Below are positions 21,527-34,164 of a stretch of DNA of 64,000 nt, one piece after another (position 1 is the stretch's first letter; each line of letters opens with the position of its first letter). Location of the stretch: contig NC_092685.1 of the NCBI RefSeq assembly GCF_964275005.1, positions 26,955,649 to 27,019,648 of the forward strand, read 5' to 3'. Origin of the DNA: Diadema setosum (lineage: Eukaryota > Echinodermata > Echinoidea > Diadematoida > Diadematidae). The notes below the pieces were generated by a model that worked only from the letters and a program-made list of their open reading frames with translations, was not told where the DNA came from and searched no databases. The translations under genes were made by a program, and so were the position numbers.

Positions 21527-21641
21527 AAGGGCGGATCCAGGAATTCCTCAAAGGGGGGGGGGGGCTTCTTTTTATTTCTTTTGTTTTAACAATTAAGGGG
21601 CGCGTGCCCTATGCTCCCCCTGTAGCTGGATCCGCCGCTAA
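21527..21641. mobile_element. Rep-B copy 3: hAT-like MITE
   Basis: Left end GGGCGGATCCAGGAATTCC, right end AGCTGGATCCGCCGCT, with a G run and the inverse AAAGAAATAAAAA core. Confidence 0.8.
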
Positions 21642-22560
21642 TGAGATATCCTTTACTAAAAACCAGAAATGACGGCTGTGTTATGACTAAATTGCACAAC
21701 ATAAAACGGTGGGTTAATTCAGAAAACGGTGAAAAACAAACAAGTAAATTCTATACGCTTAAAGATCGAGCGATCGAAATGAGAAACAGAAGTTCACAAG
21801 TGTTGTGACCCGGCCTACATGTCATTCACGGCTTTCACCAAGTACTTACTAGGTCTTACTCATAGTAGGGCTAGTAGATGCAGAGAAATCAGAGTTAGCC
21901 AGGGTGTTTCACGAAGTCAGTTAATTAAGAATTTTAACTTATTTTCTTTGTGTAGGGCAGGAAAATTTGAAAGTATCATACCTTGTACTGTAGGCTACAC
22001 TTTAAGAGTTTGTGAAAAAAAAACAAATGTTGGAGATGTCCGTATAGGCCTACCTATCGCGAGTTAAGAGTCTTGCTGTCGTGCGCTAATATTTCATCGA
22101 TCGTTGCTGCAATCAAGAATTCAGTCTTTTATCACTGTAGATCTACCTACACCTCTAACTCAGCAAACCTTGTACTGAGCTGTTTACTAGTTACTTTTAT
22201 TAAGCAAAATACACATTATCGTGATATAAAAAATACTTTCTTACTTCATTTTGTTACTGATCATACATTCGCTCATCAGTTTAGTTGGTTTATTTAATAC
22301 AATAATGTACTGTAAACTGCAGAATGCTGATCAAAAAGAAAACACGAGAGAGAAAGATTTTAACTAATTGATTCGTACAAAGCACGAGCGGCGTTACATA
22401 CATTAGGGGGGATTCGTGTTATCTTGTACACTCTGTCCTATTTTACACCGTGTAGTATCCACATGCTACACTGTGCACTGCTCAGGCTCGCCACCCAGAT
22501 ATTCGCAGAGTTGCGTTCTAACTAAATCTGAATTTGGCGGTAGTATGTAAATTTATGATA
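21642..22560. other. Upstream flank of the H2A gene
   Basis: AT-rich, with no recognised gene or repeat. Confidence 0.45.
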
Positions 22561-22570
22561 ATTTGCTCGC

Positions 22571-22715
22571 TCCCGCGAAAGCTCCGCCTTAAGCACGCTC
22601 CGATTGGTCACAGTACTTCCTGAAACGCTCTCATTGGACAGTCAGGAAATCAGACTGATTCACTGGATCCGCGCGGTGAGTATAAATGGGTTGACGACAT
22701 CTTCCGAAGCTATCA
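22571..22715 (+). promoter_or_regulatory. Histone H2A promoter
   Basis: In order: TCCCGCGAAA (22571-22580), whose complement TTTCGCGGGA is E2F-like; two CCAAT boxes in reverse orientation (ATTGG at 22603-22607 and 22633-22637); and TATAAAT at 22681-22687. The start site is expected near TCAGTTT at about 22713. The layout is typical of replication-dependent histone genes with S-phase expression. Confidence 0.85.
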
Positions 22716-22723
22716 GTTTCTGA

Positions 22724-23125
<402 letters not shown>

Positions 23126-23150
23126 ATACTTGTCCTTCGGTACATTCAAC

Positions 23151-23185
23151 GGCTCTTTTCAGAGCCACCATTCACTCAAGAAAGA
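23151..23185 (+). terminator. Histone mRNA 3' stem-loop and downstream element
   Basis: GGCTCTTTTCAGAGCC (23151-23166) is the canonical 6 bp stem with a 4-base loop bound by SLBP. CAAGAAAGA (23177-23185) is the purine-rich element that pairs with U7 snRNA. Together they direct cleavage without polyadenylation. The stem-loop starts 25 bases after the stop codon. Confidence 0.97.
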
Positions 23186-23189
23186 ATCT

Positions 23190-24880
23190 GAAGTTATCTC
23201 ACTTTTCTATGGCTTTTAATGTTATCGTATTGTAAACCAACAATCACTAACGTCAGATAAGGCACAGTATTCAGTAGTGAGACCCCCAACTTACTCAAGC
23301 CAAGCTTGTTGGTGTAGGCCTAGGTAGCGTATAACTTGTTAGAATCCACAACTGATGTTTTAGGTAGCTAGGGGTTCTAACCCTCTATTAACGTTAGACG
23401 CATTAGGCCCTATAGAGTAAGGTTCGTATGTGCCGATGTAACAAAATTTAGAATATATCTAGGCCTAACGTTAGCCTACTTTGAGATATCGGCTCTTGAG
23501 CTCTCCTCCGTTACAGGCATGTCGTTATGGGATCCGTGAAGCCAGACAGTCTCTCCGCGGAACCAGGGACTTTTAGGGAGGTGAGAGTGAGACCTCCTTG
23601 GCCTGGCGCGGCCTGGCGGAACATATCCCGGTGATCCCCGCGACGCGTATCGGGGGAAACTGGTGACTCTCAGGGTTCCCTATTTATTTCCTCCTCATTC
23701 TCTACGGTAGAAAATGATAAATTAATCTAACGTTAGGGGGTTCTCCTATCTATTTTACATGTTAACGTTAGAGGTCTAGTCAGTGTATCATTTTTCTCCC
23801 TCTCTTTTCAAAGCAGACTCATGAACAAGGGCAAAGCGGTGAGGCCTGGTGTCTATAATTAGGGGAAAGCATGTGATGTAACGTTAAGCATTTCTCTGAA
23901 TACCTTGACCCTACCATTATTGAATTGATACATTTTTGTGATCTTCGTACCTCCTTGGTGTTATTATTGCTATATTCACGTCACCATATAACATGTATAA
24001 TTAGACAATTTAGGCCTATGCAGAATCAATGATTTCAACTCGACTAGCGGCTTCTAACGTTAGAGGCTAGAGTATAAACGGTACAGATCCTATTGTTGTT
24101 TAGTGAGTAGGAACCTAACGTTAGTGCATGGTAAAGATTAGATGTAGGCCTATTTTAAACGTTAGATCTAACTTCTTCTACGTTCTAAACCTCATTTTCA
24201 ACGTTCAACTTCTGACACGTGTAGGCCTATTCGTTAGGCCTCATTATTACCAGAAAAGGCAGCGCATTGGAATAATCCAAATCTACTATAAAGTTCATAA
24301 TAAATTTGACCAGATTGAATAGTTTTCCTCAAACTGTTTTGGGTTTCTCCCAAAAGACACTGGTCTAACTTGTAACCGCACCCTTTGTGGCGACCCCAAA
24401 CATGCGTCCGGGGTTAGGGGTATAACCAACATAGGCCCTAGATCTAAATAAGTTACACCTAACCGGTTAGGCTATCTAGTTGATCACGCAACCAGCAACA
24501 CTAACGTGTTAAATATCTTTTTTTTTTTTTTTTTTTTTTTTTTATCTTTCTGCTCCTCAGGTCTAAAAATTCAAATTGCAGGTTTGTTTGTTTTGGGGTT
24601 TGTTTTTTTTTTGATAATTAATGTTTATATTTTTTTTGTTTGTTTGTTTTTGAGGGGGGAATTACCTTTTTCTCTCCCTAACGTTGGGCCTTCTCTTGTT
24701 TGTTATTGTCAATCTCCCTCGCCCCCACCCATCTCCCTCCCTCTCTTTCATGCCATTTTATACAAATCAGCATAATATTCATTCTGTGGGGGGGGGGGGG
24801 GAGGAGGATATCCCCACCCTCTCCCAAATTTTAATAAATGGATGGTAGAGTATTGCGAGATACAGTACTGTACTCGATAC
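23190..24880. repeat. Intergenic rich in TAACGTTAG words, poly-T and G run
   Basis: The palindrome-like word TAACGTTAG or close forms recurs roughly ten times between 23388 and 24690, often beside TAGGCCTA. A GC-richer patch lies at 23515-23680. A T run of 26 lies at 24518-24543 and a G run at 24787-24801. No gene recognised. Confidence 0.6.
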
Positions 24881-25452
24881 TTAAAGGCCAAGTTCACCTT
24901 CATAAACATAAGGATTGAGAGAATGCAGCAATATTAATAGAACACATCAGTGAAAGTTTGAAGAAAATTGGACAGTCGATGCAGAAGTTATGAATTTTTA
25001 AAATTTTTGTGTTGGAACCGCTGGATGAGGAGACTACTAAGGCTCGTGATGTCATATGAGTACAACAGCATAAAGAAAATGTAAAGAAAATTCAACATAT
25101 TTTCACTTTTTTCGCATAATAAAAGAGCACTTGACTTGCCTCTTTCTAAAGGCAATGGGAATAATATTACCCATAACATATGTCAATAACGAGTCAAGGG
25201 ATTGTGTACTTTTTTCAAAAGATGAAATTTTGTGAAATTCTCTTTATATTTTCCTTAGTCTATATTGTTGTACGCTTGTGACATCATACACTGTAGTTAG
25301 TCTTCTCATCCAGCGGTGACTGCACAAAAACTTCAAAAATTCATACTTTGGAACGGACTGTCCGATTTTCCTCAAACTTTCAATGATGTGTTCTACTAAT
25401 ATTGTTACATTCTCTCAATCCTTATGTTAGTGAAGGTGAACTTGTCCTTTAA
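24881..25452. mobile_element. Rep-H copy 1: TTAA-flanked palindromic MITE
   Basis: TTAA flanks at 24881-24884 and 25449-25452 enclose about 564 bp. The ends are inverted: left AGGCCAAGTTCACCTTCATA, right GTGAAGGTGAACTTGTCCT. The halves are complementary across most of the length. A frame that recurs in copy 2 reflects shared repeat sequence, not a gene. Confidence 0.88.
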
Positions 25453-25474
25453 AAATCACTTTATTAAAGAGCAG

Positions 25475-28363
25475 CAGTGACGGATCGAGGAGGGAGCGCA
25501 CCGGGTGCGCGCCCCACTTTATTTTCTGTTGAAACAAAAGAAATAAAAAGATAAAGATAAAGATAAATACTGTAGTAGACGGTGAGTTGTAATGTTCTTA
25601 AAATTTTCTGTAGATTTTGATTTTTTTGTGCTATTTCTCCTATTTTAGGAGTGCTGAACACGAATCCACTTGTTGCCATTTTTCTAACCAACGTCTTCAG
25701 CCGTTGCCATGGCAACGCATTATTTTCCTTAAAAGGACATGTAAGTTTATTCTTCATTAAACATCATAAAAACATGTTGTAAACACCAAAATATGTCATT
25801 ATAAACCCTCTTTAATCAAATCTAAAGAAATACAAATTTTGTGTCATGGTTACCTCATAGCAGTGACGGTTACCATGGCAGCAACTAATTATAAAGAAAA
25901 AATATATTTTCATGAAAAAGCAAGAAAATATGACAAGATTGAGTGGAATATTTATCATAAATTACTATCTTGATTATCAGCTTATTTTTCCACTATGTTC
26001 ATTTCACATCATTTTCGTTGCTATGGCAACAATTTGACAAAAGCTACCTTTTAAAGAAAAATAAGCATTGCGATTGAAAGAAAAGCAGGAATAAAATACG
26101 GTGGTAGGTGATAACTTTCTGTATAGTGAGATTTCTTTTGTGCTATTTCCCTTATTTTGGGGGTGCCAAACACGAATCCACCTGTTACCATATTTCTAAA
26201 TGACATATCTTTAGCCGTTGTCATGGCAACAAATTATTTTCTTTAAATGAACATGTATTCTTCATTAAACTATAAACACAAAAATAAGTCAATATAAACA
26301 TATCGCTTCAATCACATTATAAATCACAATTTCCGACTGTTACGGCTCCCTCATAGCAATGACGGTTGCCATGGTAACAGCTATTTAAAAAAATGTTTGT
26401 TTTTTTTAAAATCAAAAAGCATGAAAACATGAAAGGTTTGAGTAGCATACTCATTACAAATCATTATGATAATCATCAGGTTTTTTTTTTCACTATGTTC
26501 ATGCCACATTATTATCGTTGCTATGGCAACAACATGATTTTTTTTTCCCAGAAAGGAGAAGTATGTCATTTAAGAAAAAAAAAATCAATTTTCGTAGTGT
26601 TTAATTTAAAAAAAAATCAACAACAACAACAACAATCTATTCCTTAACAAGTTGTTGCCCTAGGAACAGAAATGATGTTCCATGAGCAGAATTATGTATG
26701 GCTAATAGTCTTGCTCATTATTGTAATACAGTACTTCAAAATTTAGGCCATAATTTCAAGATTTTTTCTTGAAGATTTTCTTTTTTTTTTCAAATTGATG
26801 CTTTTCCATGGCGACCATGTTAAATATTAACCATTATTACGGATATTTAAGGTTTTGAAGGTGCAATGTGATCAGAAATTCAGGACGTTGACTAAACTCT
26901 TGTGTTTTTACTTATTTGTTTTTTTGTCTGGTATATCCTTTCCTTCCTTATCTAATGATTAACGCTATTCTTTTCTTTAAAAAGCAGTTTTTCTCATGTT
27001 ATTGCTATATCAACAAAGACGATGTGGGATGAATATAGTTAAAAAAGTGTTAGTAATTTGTTATAAATATGCTACTCAATCTTGTCATTTTTTCATTTTT
27101 TTTTTCATTTTTTTTTTCATGAAGATAATATTTTTCTGTAATAAATTGTTGTTTCCATGACAACTGTCATTGTTATGAGGTAACCATGAAATTGGAAAAT
27201 TGTAATGTTTTACTAAATTAAATAGACATGTTTATGTTGACACATTTTGGTGTTAACAGCATATTTTCATGATGTTTAAAGAAGAACACAAGTTCTAAGT
27301 TTTAAAGAAAATAATTTGTTGCAATGGCAACGGCTGAAGACGTCATTTAGAAAAATGTCCACAGATGCATTTCCTGTTCAGCATCCCCAAAACAGAGGGA
27401 AGAGCACAAAAGATTTAAACTTTACAGAAATTTATCATTTGTTTATTTCATTCTTTCTTTCCTTTTTAATGAAACAGTTCTTCTTTCTATAAAAGAAAGT
27501 TTTTCTCATGTTGTTACCATAGCAACGATAATAATGTGGGATGAGCATAGTGAAAAAGAAAATCTGATAGTCATAATAGGACCTTACTAATGAATAACTA
27601 CTCAATCTTTTCATGTTTTCATGCTTTTTGATTTAAAAAAAAAAATCATTTTCTTTTAAAAATAGCTGTTACCATGGCAACCGTCATCGCTATGAGGTAG
27701 CTGTGACAATCGGAAATTGTGATTTTTGATTTAATCAAAGAAATATGTTTATATTGACATCTGTTGGAAATTACAGTATCTTTTATAATGTTTAATGAAG
27801 AATACATGTTCTTGTAAAGAAAATAATTTGTTGCCATGGCAACGGCTAAAGATGTATTTAGAAATATGGCAACATGTATTCGTGTAAGGAACATAGTGGG
27901 AAAAAAGCTGATAATCATGATAGTATAGTTCCATCAATATTCCACTCGATCTTGTCATATTTTCTTGCTTTTTCATGAAAATATCACTATTTCCTTGAAA
28001 AATAGTTGTAACCATGGCAACCATCGTTGCTATGAGGTAACCATGGCATGATAAGAATTGTGATTTTTAATTTGATTAAAGAGATGTTTATATTGACTCA
28101 TTTTGGTGTTTACAGCATGATTTTATGATGTTTAATGAAGAATACACGTTCTTCGTTGCCATGGCAACCGCTGAAGACGTCGGTTTGAAAAATGGCAACA
28201 GGTGGATTCGTGTTAAGCACCCCCAAAATAGGGGTAATTTGATGTAGCACAAAAAATCAAAATCTACAGAAAATTTTAAGAACACCCCAATGTTGTGACA
28301 ACTCGCCGTCTACTGAAAGGAGCGCGTGCGGCCCCCTTTTTACGGGATTCTGGATCCGCCCCT
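25475..28363. mobile_element. Rep-B copy 4, split by or expanded with the fold-back element
   Basis: The left piece (25475 to about 25550) starts CAGTGACGGATCGAGG and carries the AAAGAAATAAAAA core. The right piece (about 28315-28363) ends CTGGATCCGCCCCTG. Between them lies the 2.7 kb fold-back. Either the fold-back inserted into Rep-B or Rep-B ends mobilise it as cargo. Confidence 0.65.
25574..28314. mobile_element. 2.7 kb fold-back element with repeated X-box motifs
   Basis: Inverted ends start AGTAGACGGTGAGTTGT on the left; the right end is its complement ACAACTCGCCGTCTACT. Arms are built of ~0.5 kb units: two on the left (landmark CACGAATCCAC at about 25660 and 26171) and three on the right (complement landmarks near 27366, 27877 and 28204), around a spacer at about 26560-26990. 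About a dozen copies of a 14 bp palindrome occur; three are exactly GTTGCCATGGCAAC (25703, 27830, 28155) and others differ by one or two bases (for example 26017, 26217, 26365, 26517, 27318, 27513, 27668, 28008). There is no coding capacity. The plan resembles fold-back elements such as the sea urchin TU elements. Confidence 0.82.
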
Positions 28364-28708
28364 GAAGTTTATTTGACAAATATATCTAACTAGAATCGGT
28401 TTTGAAAAGGTTGATTTATTTTTACAAAGACAAAGTATAGCCTTAAACAAATTAAAACAAAGCAATCCTAATAAAAGATGGGTTCCATCGTTTTAAATTA
28501 GGATTGCTTTGTTTGGATATCTCAGCCATTTCACAACCAATTTTAGACAATAAACTTTGAATTCCTCTTAGAATTGTGATCTTTCATAACATCTGCAGGT
28601 TTCTCGTCTTACCAAAAGATAAAATAAAATAAATGAATAATAAATCATCAAAAAAACCGTTAAAAACCTGAAGCCCCATCTCAACCGAAACTATGCCATC
28701 CCTTTTAA
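28364..28708. mobile_element. Rep-A copy 4 abutting the Rep-B end
   Basis: The right end is GCCATCCCT followed by TTTAAAG, matching the inverted Rep-A terminus and a TTAA target. The words TTAGGATTGCTTTGTTTGGA and ATCTCAGCCATTTCACAACC match the family. Its other end is missing where it meets Rep-B. Confidence 0.75.
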
Positions 28709-30880
28709 AGTGTCTCTGGTATAACTGGATTTCGCAGAGGCATAAAATCGTAGCCTATAAAAGGAATAAAAGAGGGCACTATCACGATGTGGACATCTTC
28801 GCATATTTCATGCAACATGCTAGGGACAACAATTAAACACGCCATTTATTTCTTGTTTGTTTTTTGTTTTGTTTTGTTTTTTGCTTCATTATATATAACA
28901 CAGCTTCATACAATTTGGTTCCGCGGAATTAAAAACAAGCAAAATTCATCTTACAAGGCCAAGAGCGAAAAAGGCGAGTGATTCAAAGGACTGGTCACCT
29001 AATACTTCTGCTACTGCCACTGCACAAACTGTAGTCGCCCGTATTTTGTTGTAGACTATACTAACTACAATCATGTAGTACAGTACTGCTACTGTAGTAT
29101 GTGATTATGTACTAGTAGTTGTCATCTGCAAGTCCACTGTCAATATAAACGCGCGCGAAAAAATGATCGCACTATTATACTCCGTGTTCAAGTTGATTTT
29201 GTAATAAAAAGAAAGAAAAAAAAACGGTGCTATAAAATTCCAGTAAAGTCAGAAAAAGGAAACATCAAATTAGTTTTCATTGTTCACATGCTTACAAAAA
29301 ACAAAAACAAAAAAGTTTCCGCCACAATCACAGAATGGAGTCATGAACGATATATTCGCAAATCTCCTATTACTTTTTTTTTTTTTGGGGGGGGGTTGAC
29401 AAAGTAAGTAGGGGCCTACAGCCCCCTTGAAATCGTATCTATAAAAAAAAAGAAAAACAAAAAAACAACCAACCAAACAAACAAACAAACAAAAACAGAC
29501 AAAAACCGGATGATGGTTAGATACGCAACTCCTTTATTCATTATAGTTACAAATGCCGTAGCTATTTGAATAGTATATAGGGCCTAGTCCTTTATAGGAT
29601 TCATGCGCAAGACAATGCACATCATTGATTATAGGCTATAATGTCACTTCAGTTATAATAAATGAGATTATGTGATATCATCACCTATCCAATTTGCACG
29701 ATATTATAGTGACCAATATCACAATTTTGTGAAAATGTGTGCAACCTCGGTATTTCCACTGTAACGTTCCTCTTCTTTTTTTTCTTCCGTGCAATTGCAA
29801 TGAAATTATTTTCACTTCCTCATAATATTATAGACATAGCCGTATATATTAATAGCCACTCAGTATTCTTGAATCCATCTAAAATGCTAATATAGAACAA
29901 TCGTTACTCTGTAGGTTCTTACACAAACCTAATAGAATAGATTTAGGGATATAAGACATATCTTTCTTATAACCCGTTACTTGTGGTAACTGGTGACCTG
30001 CGTATGAAGTCTATGCCAGGTATTTCAAAATTCAGTATGGACGGGATAACGTGACGTATTACAGTAGTATTATTTCACCGGAATTTTGTCGTTCCTCAAA
30101 CAAACTATACTTGCTTGTAATTTTTGTTATATAGGCCTATATTATGTTGTTCCTTACACAAATAGATTGATAGCATAACCTTCTTAGGGAATGGATTGTA
30201 GGAGCTACATTATCAAGGAGAAACATTAAATAGACATAGGTTTACAACAAAGACAAACGTTCTGTATAATGTATTGAACCTGCGGTACAGTGGTATGATG
30301 GGCATCAGACCAGTCCGTAAGGCAATAAGATTCCACTTTGCGCACCAGCAGACATGTAATTAGATGTGGGGCATACATGTTATTGTGACTACTACTATGG
30401 GAGCCTTCCAACAAGCATGTTGGTTTGTAAAATCACCTAGATAATTGCCCGGATATTATTGTGATAAGATGATTATTATGTGAAGTGGTGCTTTGCCAGC
30501 ACATCCACTTGACAGTATATGTCTGTATATTTGGCTAAGTTGATAGACAATTTTCTTATAAATGCAAACTATTATGAAATGTATATACTTCCCTAAGTGT
30601 CCTATATGCCTACCATTCTGGTCATCTGCTCTGGGCAAGTTCATGACATTGTTTGAACATGAATTCCATAATTATTGTCATACGTCGGGCAATCCTGTAC
30701 GTACTTATTATGTCGCTTTGAAAACGAGTGAAAGAAAGGTTTTTGTATATACCATGCACTTCATGCTGTATCTACTAATACTAGTAATAGGTTTTGTACC
30801 CGCATAATATCCTGTTTGGCGCCATCTGTAGGCCATAAATATTATGACGTACGTGTATTCTACGTGTATTCTACGTGTGG
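28709..30880. other. Intergenic, no gene recognised
   Basis: AT-rich, with TTTTG tracts near 28860-28885, T and G runs at 29375-29395 and an A/C-rich stretch at 29445-29505. No exon or repeat family identified. Confidence 0.5.
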
Positions 30881-30884
30881 AGTG

Positions 30885-31322
30885 AATGCATCAGCATGCA
30901 AGATTAGCAGAATACGTTAGTGAAAGTTTAGGAAAATCGGACAATCCATTGAAAAGTTTGATGCAACCATCGCTGGATAAAAGACGAAGTTACAGTTCGT
31001 GACACTGCGTATGAGAAACGATACAGAGCAATTAAATTCCACAAAAATTTCATTAAAAAAAGTAGGGACTACATTCACTCGACTTGTTGCTGGCATAATT
31101 AAGGATTATTATTATTCCCCTGCTTTCTGAAGGAGGTAAGTCTAGTGCTCTTTCACTAGAAAGTGAAAATGTGTTGAATTTTCTTTATGTTTTCTATATT
31201 ATATCGTTTCCATCGTCACAAAGTGTTGCTTATAGTCTTCTCAAGCAGCGATGGCAGCACAAGAAACTTTGAAAATTCATAGCGGAATGTCCGAACTTCT
31301 TTAGACTGTCACTGATGTGCTC
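30885..31322. mobile_element. Rep-H copy 2, degraded
   Basis: It shares GTGAAAGTTTAGGAAAATCG, GGACAATCCATTGAAAAGTT and CGCTGGATAAAAGACGAAGT, and in the second half TCTTCTCAAGCAGCGATGGC, with Rep-H. The terminal repeats are eroded. The right edge runs into the ATATC microsatellite. Confidence 0.65.
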
Positions 31323-31330
31323 TATTGTAT

Positions 31331-31515
31331 AATATAATATAATATCATATCATATCATATCATATCATATCATATCATATCATATCATATCATATCATAT
31401 CATATCATATCATATATTATACATGATATGATATAATATAATATGATATAATATGATATGATATAATGTAATATAACAAAATATGATATAATATTATATT
31501 ATATCATATCGTATT
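31331..31515. repeat. ATATC/ATATG microsatellite
   Basis: A run of ATATC units to about 31414 passes into ATATGATATAAT words. The two halves are mutually complementary, so the tract can fold back. Confidence 0.9.
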
Positions 31516-33204
31516 ATATATATAAAGTTAATGTGTACTATTATCAATAGTAACCACATTCAAGTGTATACATGTATTTCTAAATGAATCTCACTTGGAT
31601 CTCGAGACGAAAAGAGAAACTTTTGGGTAGATCACTACACTACAAAATGCGAAACTTGTGAGTCATGCCTCATTGCCTCATTCTTATTTTTATAATAAAA
31701 CTCGTGGTTGCAGAGAAGAAAGGGAAAACCTCTACCTCACCAATGGGTGCATAATTATATAGCAAATTGTCAAATGAATAACTTGTGTGCGTTCGTCTTT
31801 TGAATAATCCGAAGATACTTCTCGCCCATCTGACACCACGGACCGGATAATGGAATTCTCGTTGCCCAAACGAATGAAATCATGTACGTAATAGGCCTAT
31901 CACTTTTTCTAAAGCAAATATGAAAAAGCATAATTTTTTTACATGTCATATCATGGGGATTGATCGATATCTGATTACAGTAACCATACAATGGCCAAAG
32001 TTCTATGTTTTTTGTCCCTCCCGTCAAGTCTGTTTACAACAAACTATTTTATTAAACATTGATTATTTAAATTTAGACATTGAGAAAGGCACCTCGTACC
32101 GCTCCTGCTTGGCTAATTCACTTGCACCAGCACTCACCACACTCAACTAACTGTATCTAAACAGTATTTTGTTGTTGTTAGTAGTCGCAATGTAATGCCA
32201 GAATATCTGACAATCTGCATGGCTTGTTCTTTTTTTTCTTTTGTTTTGTTTTCGATAAGTACACATGATAGGTTGCTTTTTTTTCTCTCCGTCTTTCAAT
32301 CAAAGGCTGTCGTATCTTCAAGCTATATGCTAATAAAGTCCTCTGCATTCACATTCCCAATACGTAATGTACCACAATTCAGTCAGATCATTTTTGTCTC
32401 ATTCATATATCCCGAGTAGTTCCCAATCGGCTGTGTGTTCTTTTCTTCACTAACAAGTCTATTAACGAGCCCATTGTACCCGCTGATGTTTGGGGTGTAC
32501 GAGTACACGCTGCATGCCTTAATCTTGCGTTGAAAAAAAAAAAAGAAAGAAAGAAGAAGAATGACTGTATATATTATATATATGATTATATTCAATGCAG
32601 AAAATTCCGAACGGATTTAAATGAATTGAATTGTAATGAATTAAACATTTTTAAACAATTACCTTTTATGTCGAGCAGCTCAGCATATAGGCCTATGCGT
32701 ATCATATTACATAAAACATGCGTTAGTCATGACACTGACTAATGGACAAACAATCTTTAAAGATCAGGAAAAAAAAGGGTGCACATAGGCCTCACAGAAG
32801 GAGAGAAGGGCTTGAGAGAAATCATATTTAGAAGAGAAAATGAAGAGAAAGTTGTCTGTTTGTTTCTGTTTTTGTTTTTGTTTTTGCTTTTGTTTTTGCT
32901 TTGTTTTGTTTTGTTTGTTGTTGTTGTTGTTGGTTTTGGTTTTTTTTTTTGCTTTGCATTTAACACAATATTGATCCTTCATTGCAGTTTGTTTTAAAGT
33001 CTCTTGAACTTTTATTATCAAATTGAAGCACAATGTCGGCCAGTGCTATCAACCCCCGCATCGCCGCCACCTCCTCTTCCTCGTATTATAATATTATGCA
33101 TATTTCACTCGTTCACTACTCAAAGTGGCCCCTCAATTACTGTCGGGAATGTAACCTCCGCCAACAAATTAGAAATAAACAAAATGAATAACATGAACTT
33201 GAAG
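31516..33204. other. Intergenic, no gene recognised
   Basis: T-rich and A-rich stretches, with TTTTG/TTTTTGC repeats at about 32860-32950. No exon supported. Confidence 0.5.
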
Positions 33205-33555
33205 TTAAAGGCATAATTCACCATTTGCAGATGAAACAAAAACTCAGCATTAGTACTTTAAAATAGTTCTAAAATGTGAGTTAGGGATAGAAACAACCAC
33301 TGTATAAATTTGAATCGGTAAAATCGATTGTTAAACATACAAAATGTGAAAATGGTTATACTAAAAATTCTTCCAGACTAAACCGTCTACAGTTACAGTT
33401 TATTGAGAAATATGCCGATATCTCCTTACATTTTAGGCTTTATCGCAAAAATTTTATACGATAGGATATTTCTTGTGGTACAACAGACACAATCCCATGT
33501 CATAAGTTTATCTTGACAATTTTTTAGATCACTGTTCCCAAAGGTAATCGGGACC
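33205..33555. mobile_element. Rep-L copy 2
   Basis: It begins TTAA followed by AGGCATAATTCACC and matches the inverted copy at 19125-19515 throughout. The right boundary is not sharp. Confidence 0.7.
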
Positions 33556-34164
33556 TTTGAGACGTTAGTAATCAATTTAAGTATTAGTAAGTAAGTATCA
33601 GTAAGCCCAAGTATACAGGTTATAACACATCATCATCATGTAGGCCCTAAATGAATGGAAAAAAAAAATGTAGACACGAATAAACAAATAAATTATGATG
33701 TCATAAAGGGCTATTCCGATTTCAAATATGTTGCAAATACATTGCTGCTTGTTGTATCATGGCAATGAATAATACCGGAGTTCCTATTTTCTTCATTTTT
33801 TTTTTCTGGGAAGCGATCTAGGAAGTTTCAAGGGAAGTTTTCTGCTATTAGCTTTTGTAATGATGTACATTGATCAGTCACCCGAGGAATATGAACGAGC
33901 TCCCTCAACGCACAGAGACTTCGCTGCTATGACGCACGTACTATGACCTGAAAGAGGGGGCAGAACGTCTTGATCTTCGATTGTCTTCGCTGTTCAGTAC
34001 GCTATACGTGTGTGTATGTGTGCGAGTTGTGTTACGGTGCTGCTACGTGCATTACATTGTACACTCTGTAACAGCTAGTGTATTACTCTGTGCCATGTGT
34101 TGTGGAATGTAGCTAGCTCGCTTGTAAACGAACGTGAAGAAGTCCCTGAACACAAATCTTAGGA
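33556..34164 (+). promoter_or_regulatory. Likely promoter and 5' UTR of the PPP1R14 gene
   Basis: This is the region directly upstream of a coding first exon. It is less AT-rich after about 33890 and holds TGTGTGTATGTGTGCG near 34010. No TATA box stands out. The exact start site cannot be read. Confidence 0.4.

Noticed and set aside
24988-25179. 63-codon frame repeated at 53782-53967
   Set aside because: The match is due to both lying in Rep-H copies; palindromic MITEs do not encode it as a gene.
25574-28314. Tandem satellite interpretation of the X-box region
   Set aside because: Units are in opposite orientation on the two sides with matching inverted ends, so a fold-back element explains it better than a satellite.
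31331-31515. Candidate CRISPR-like array
   Set aside because: It is a plain ATATC microsatellite without spacers.
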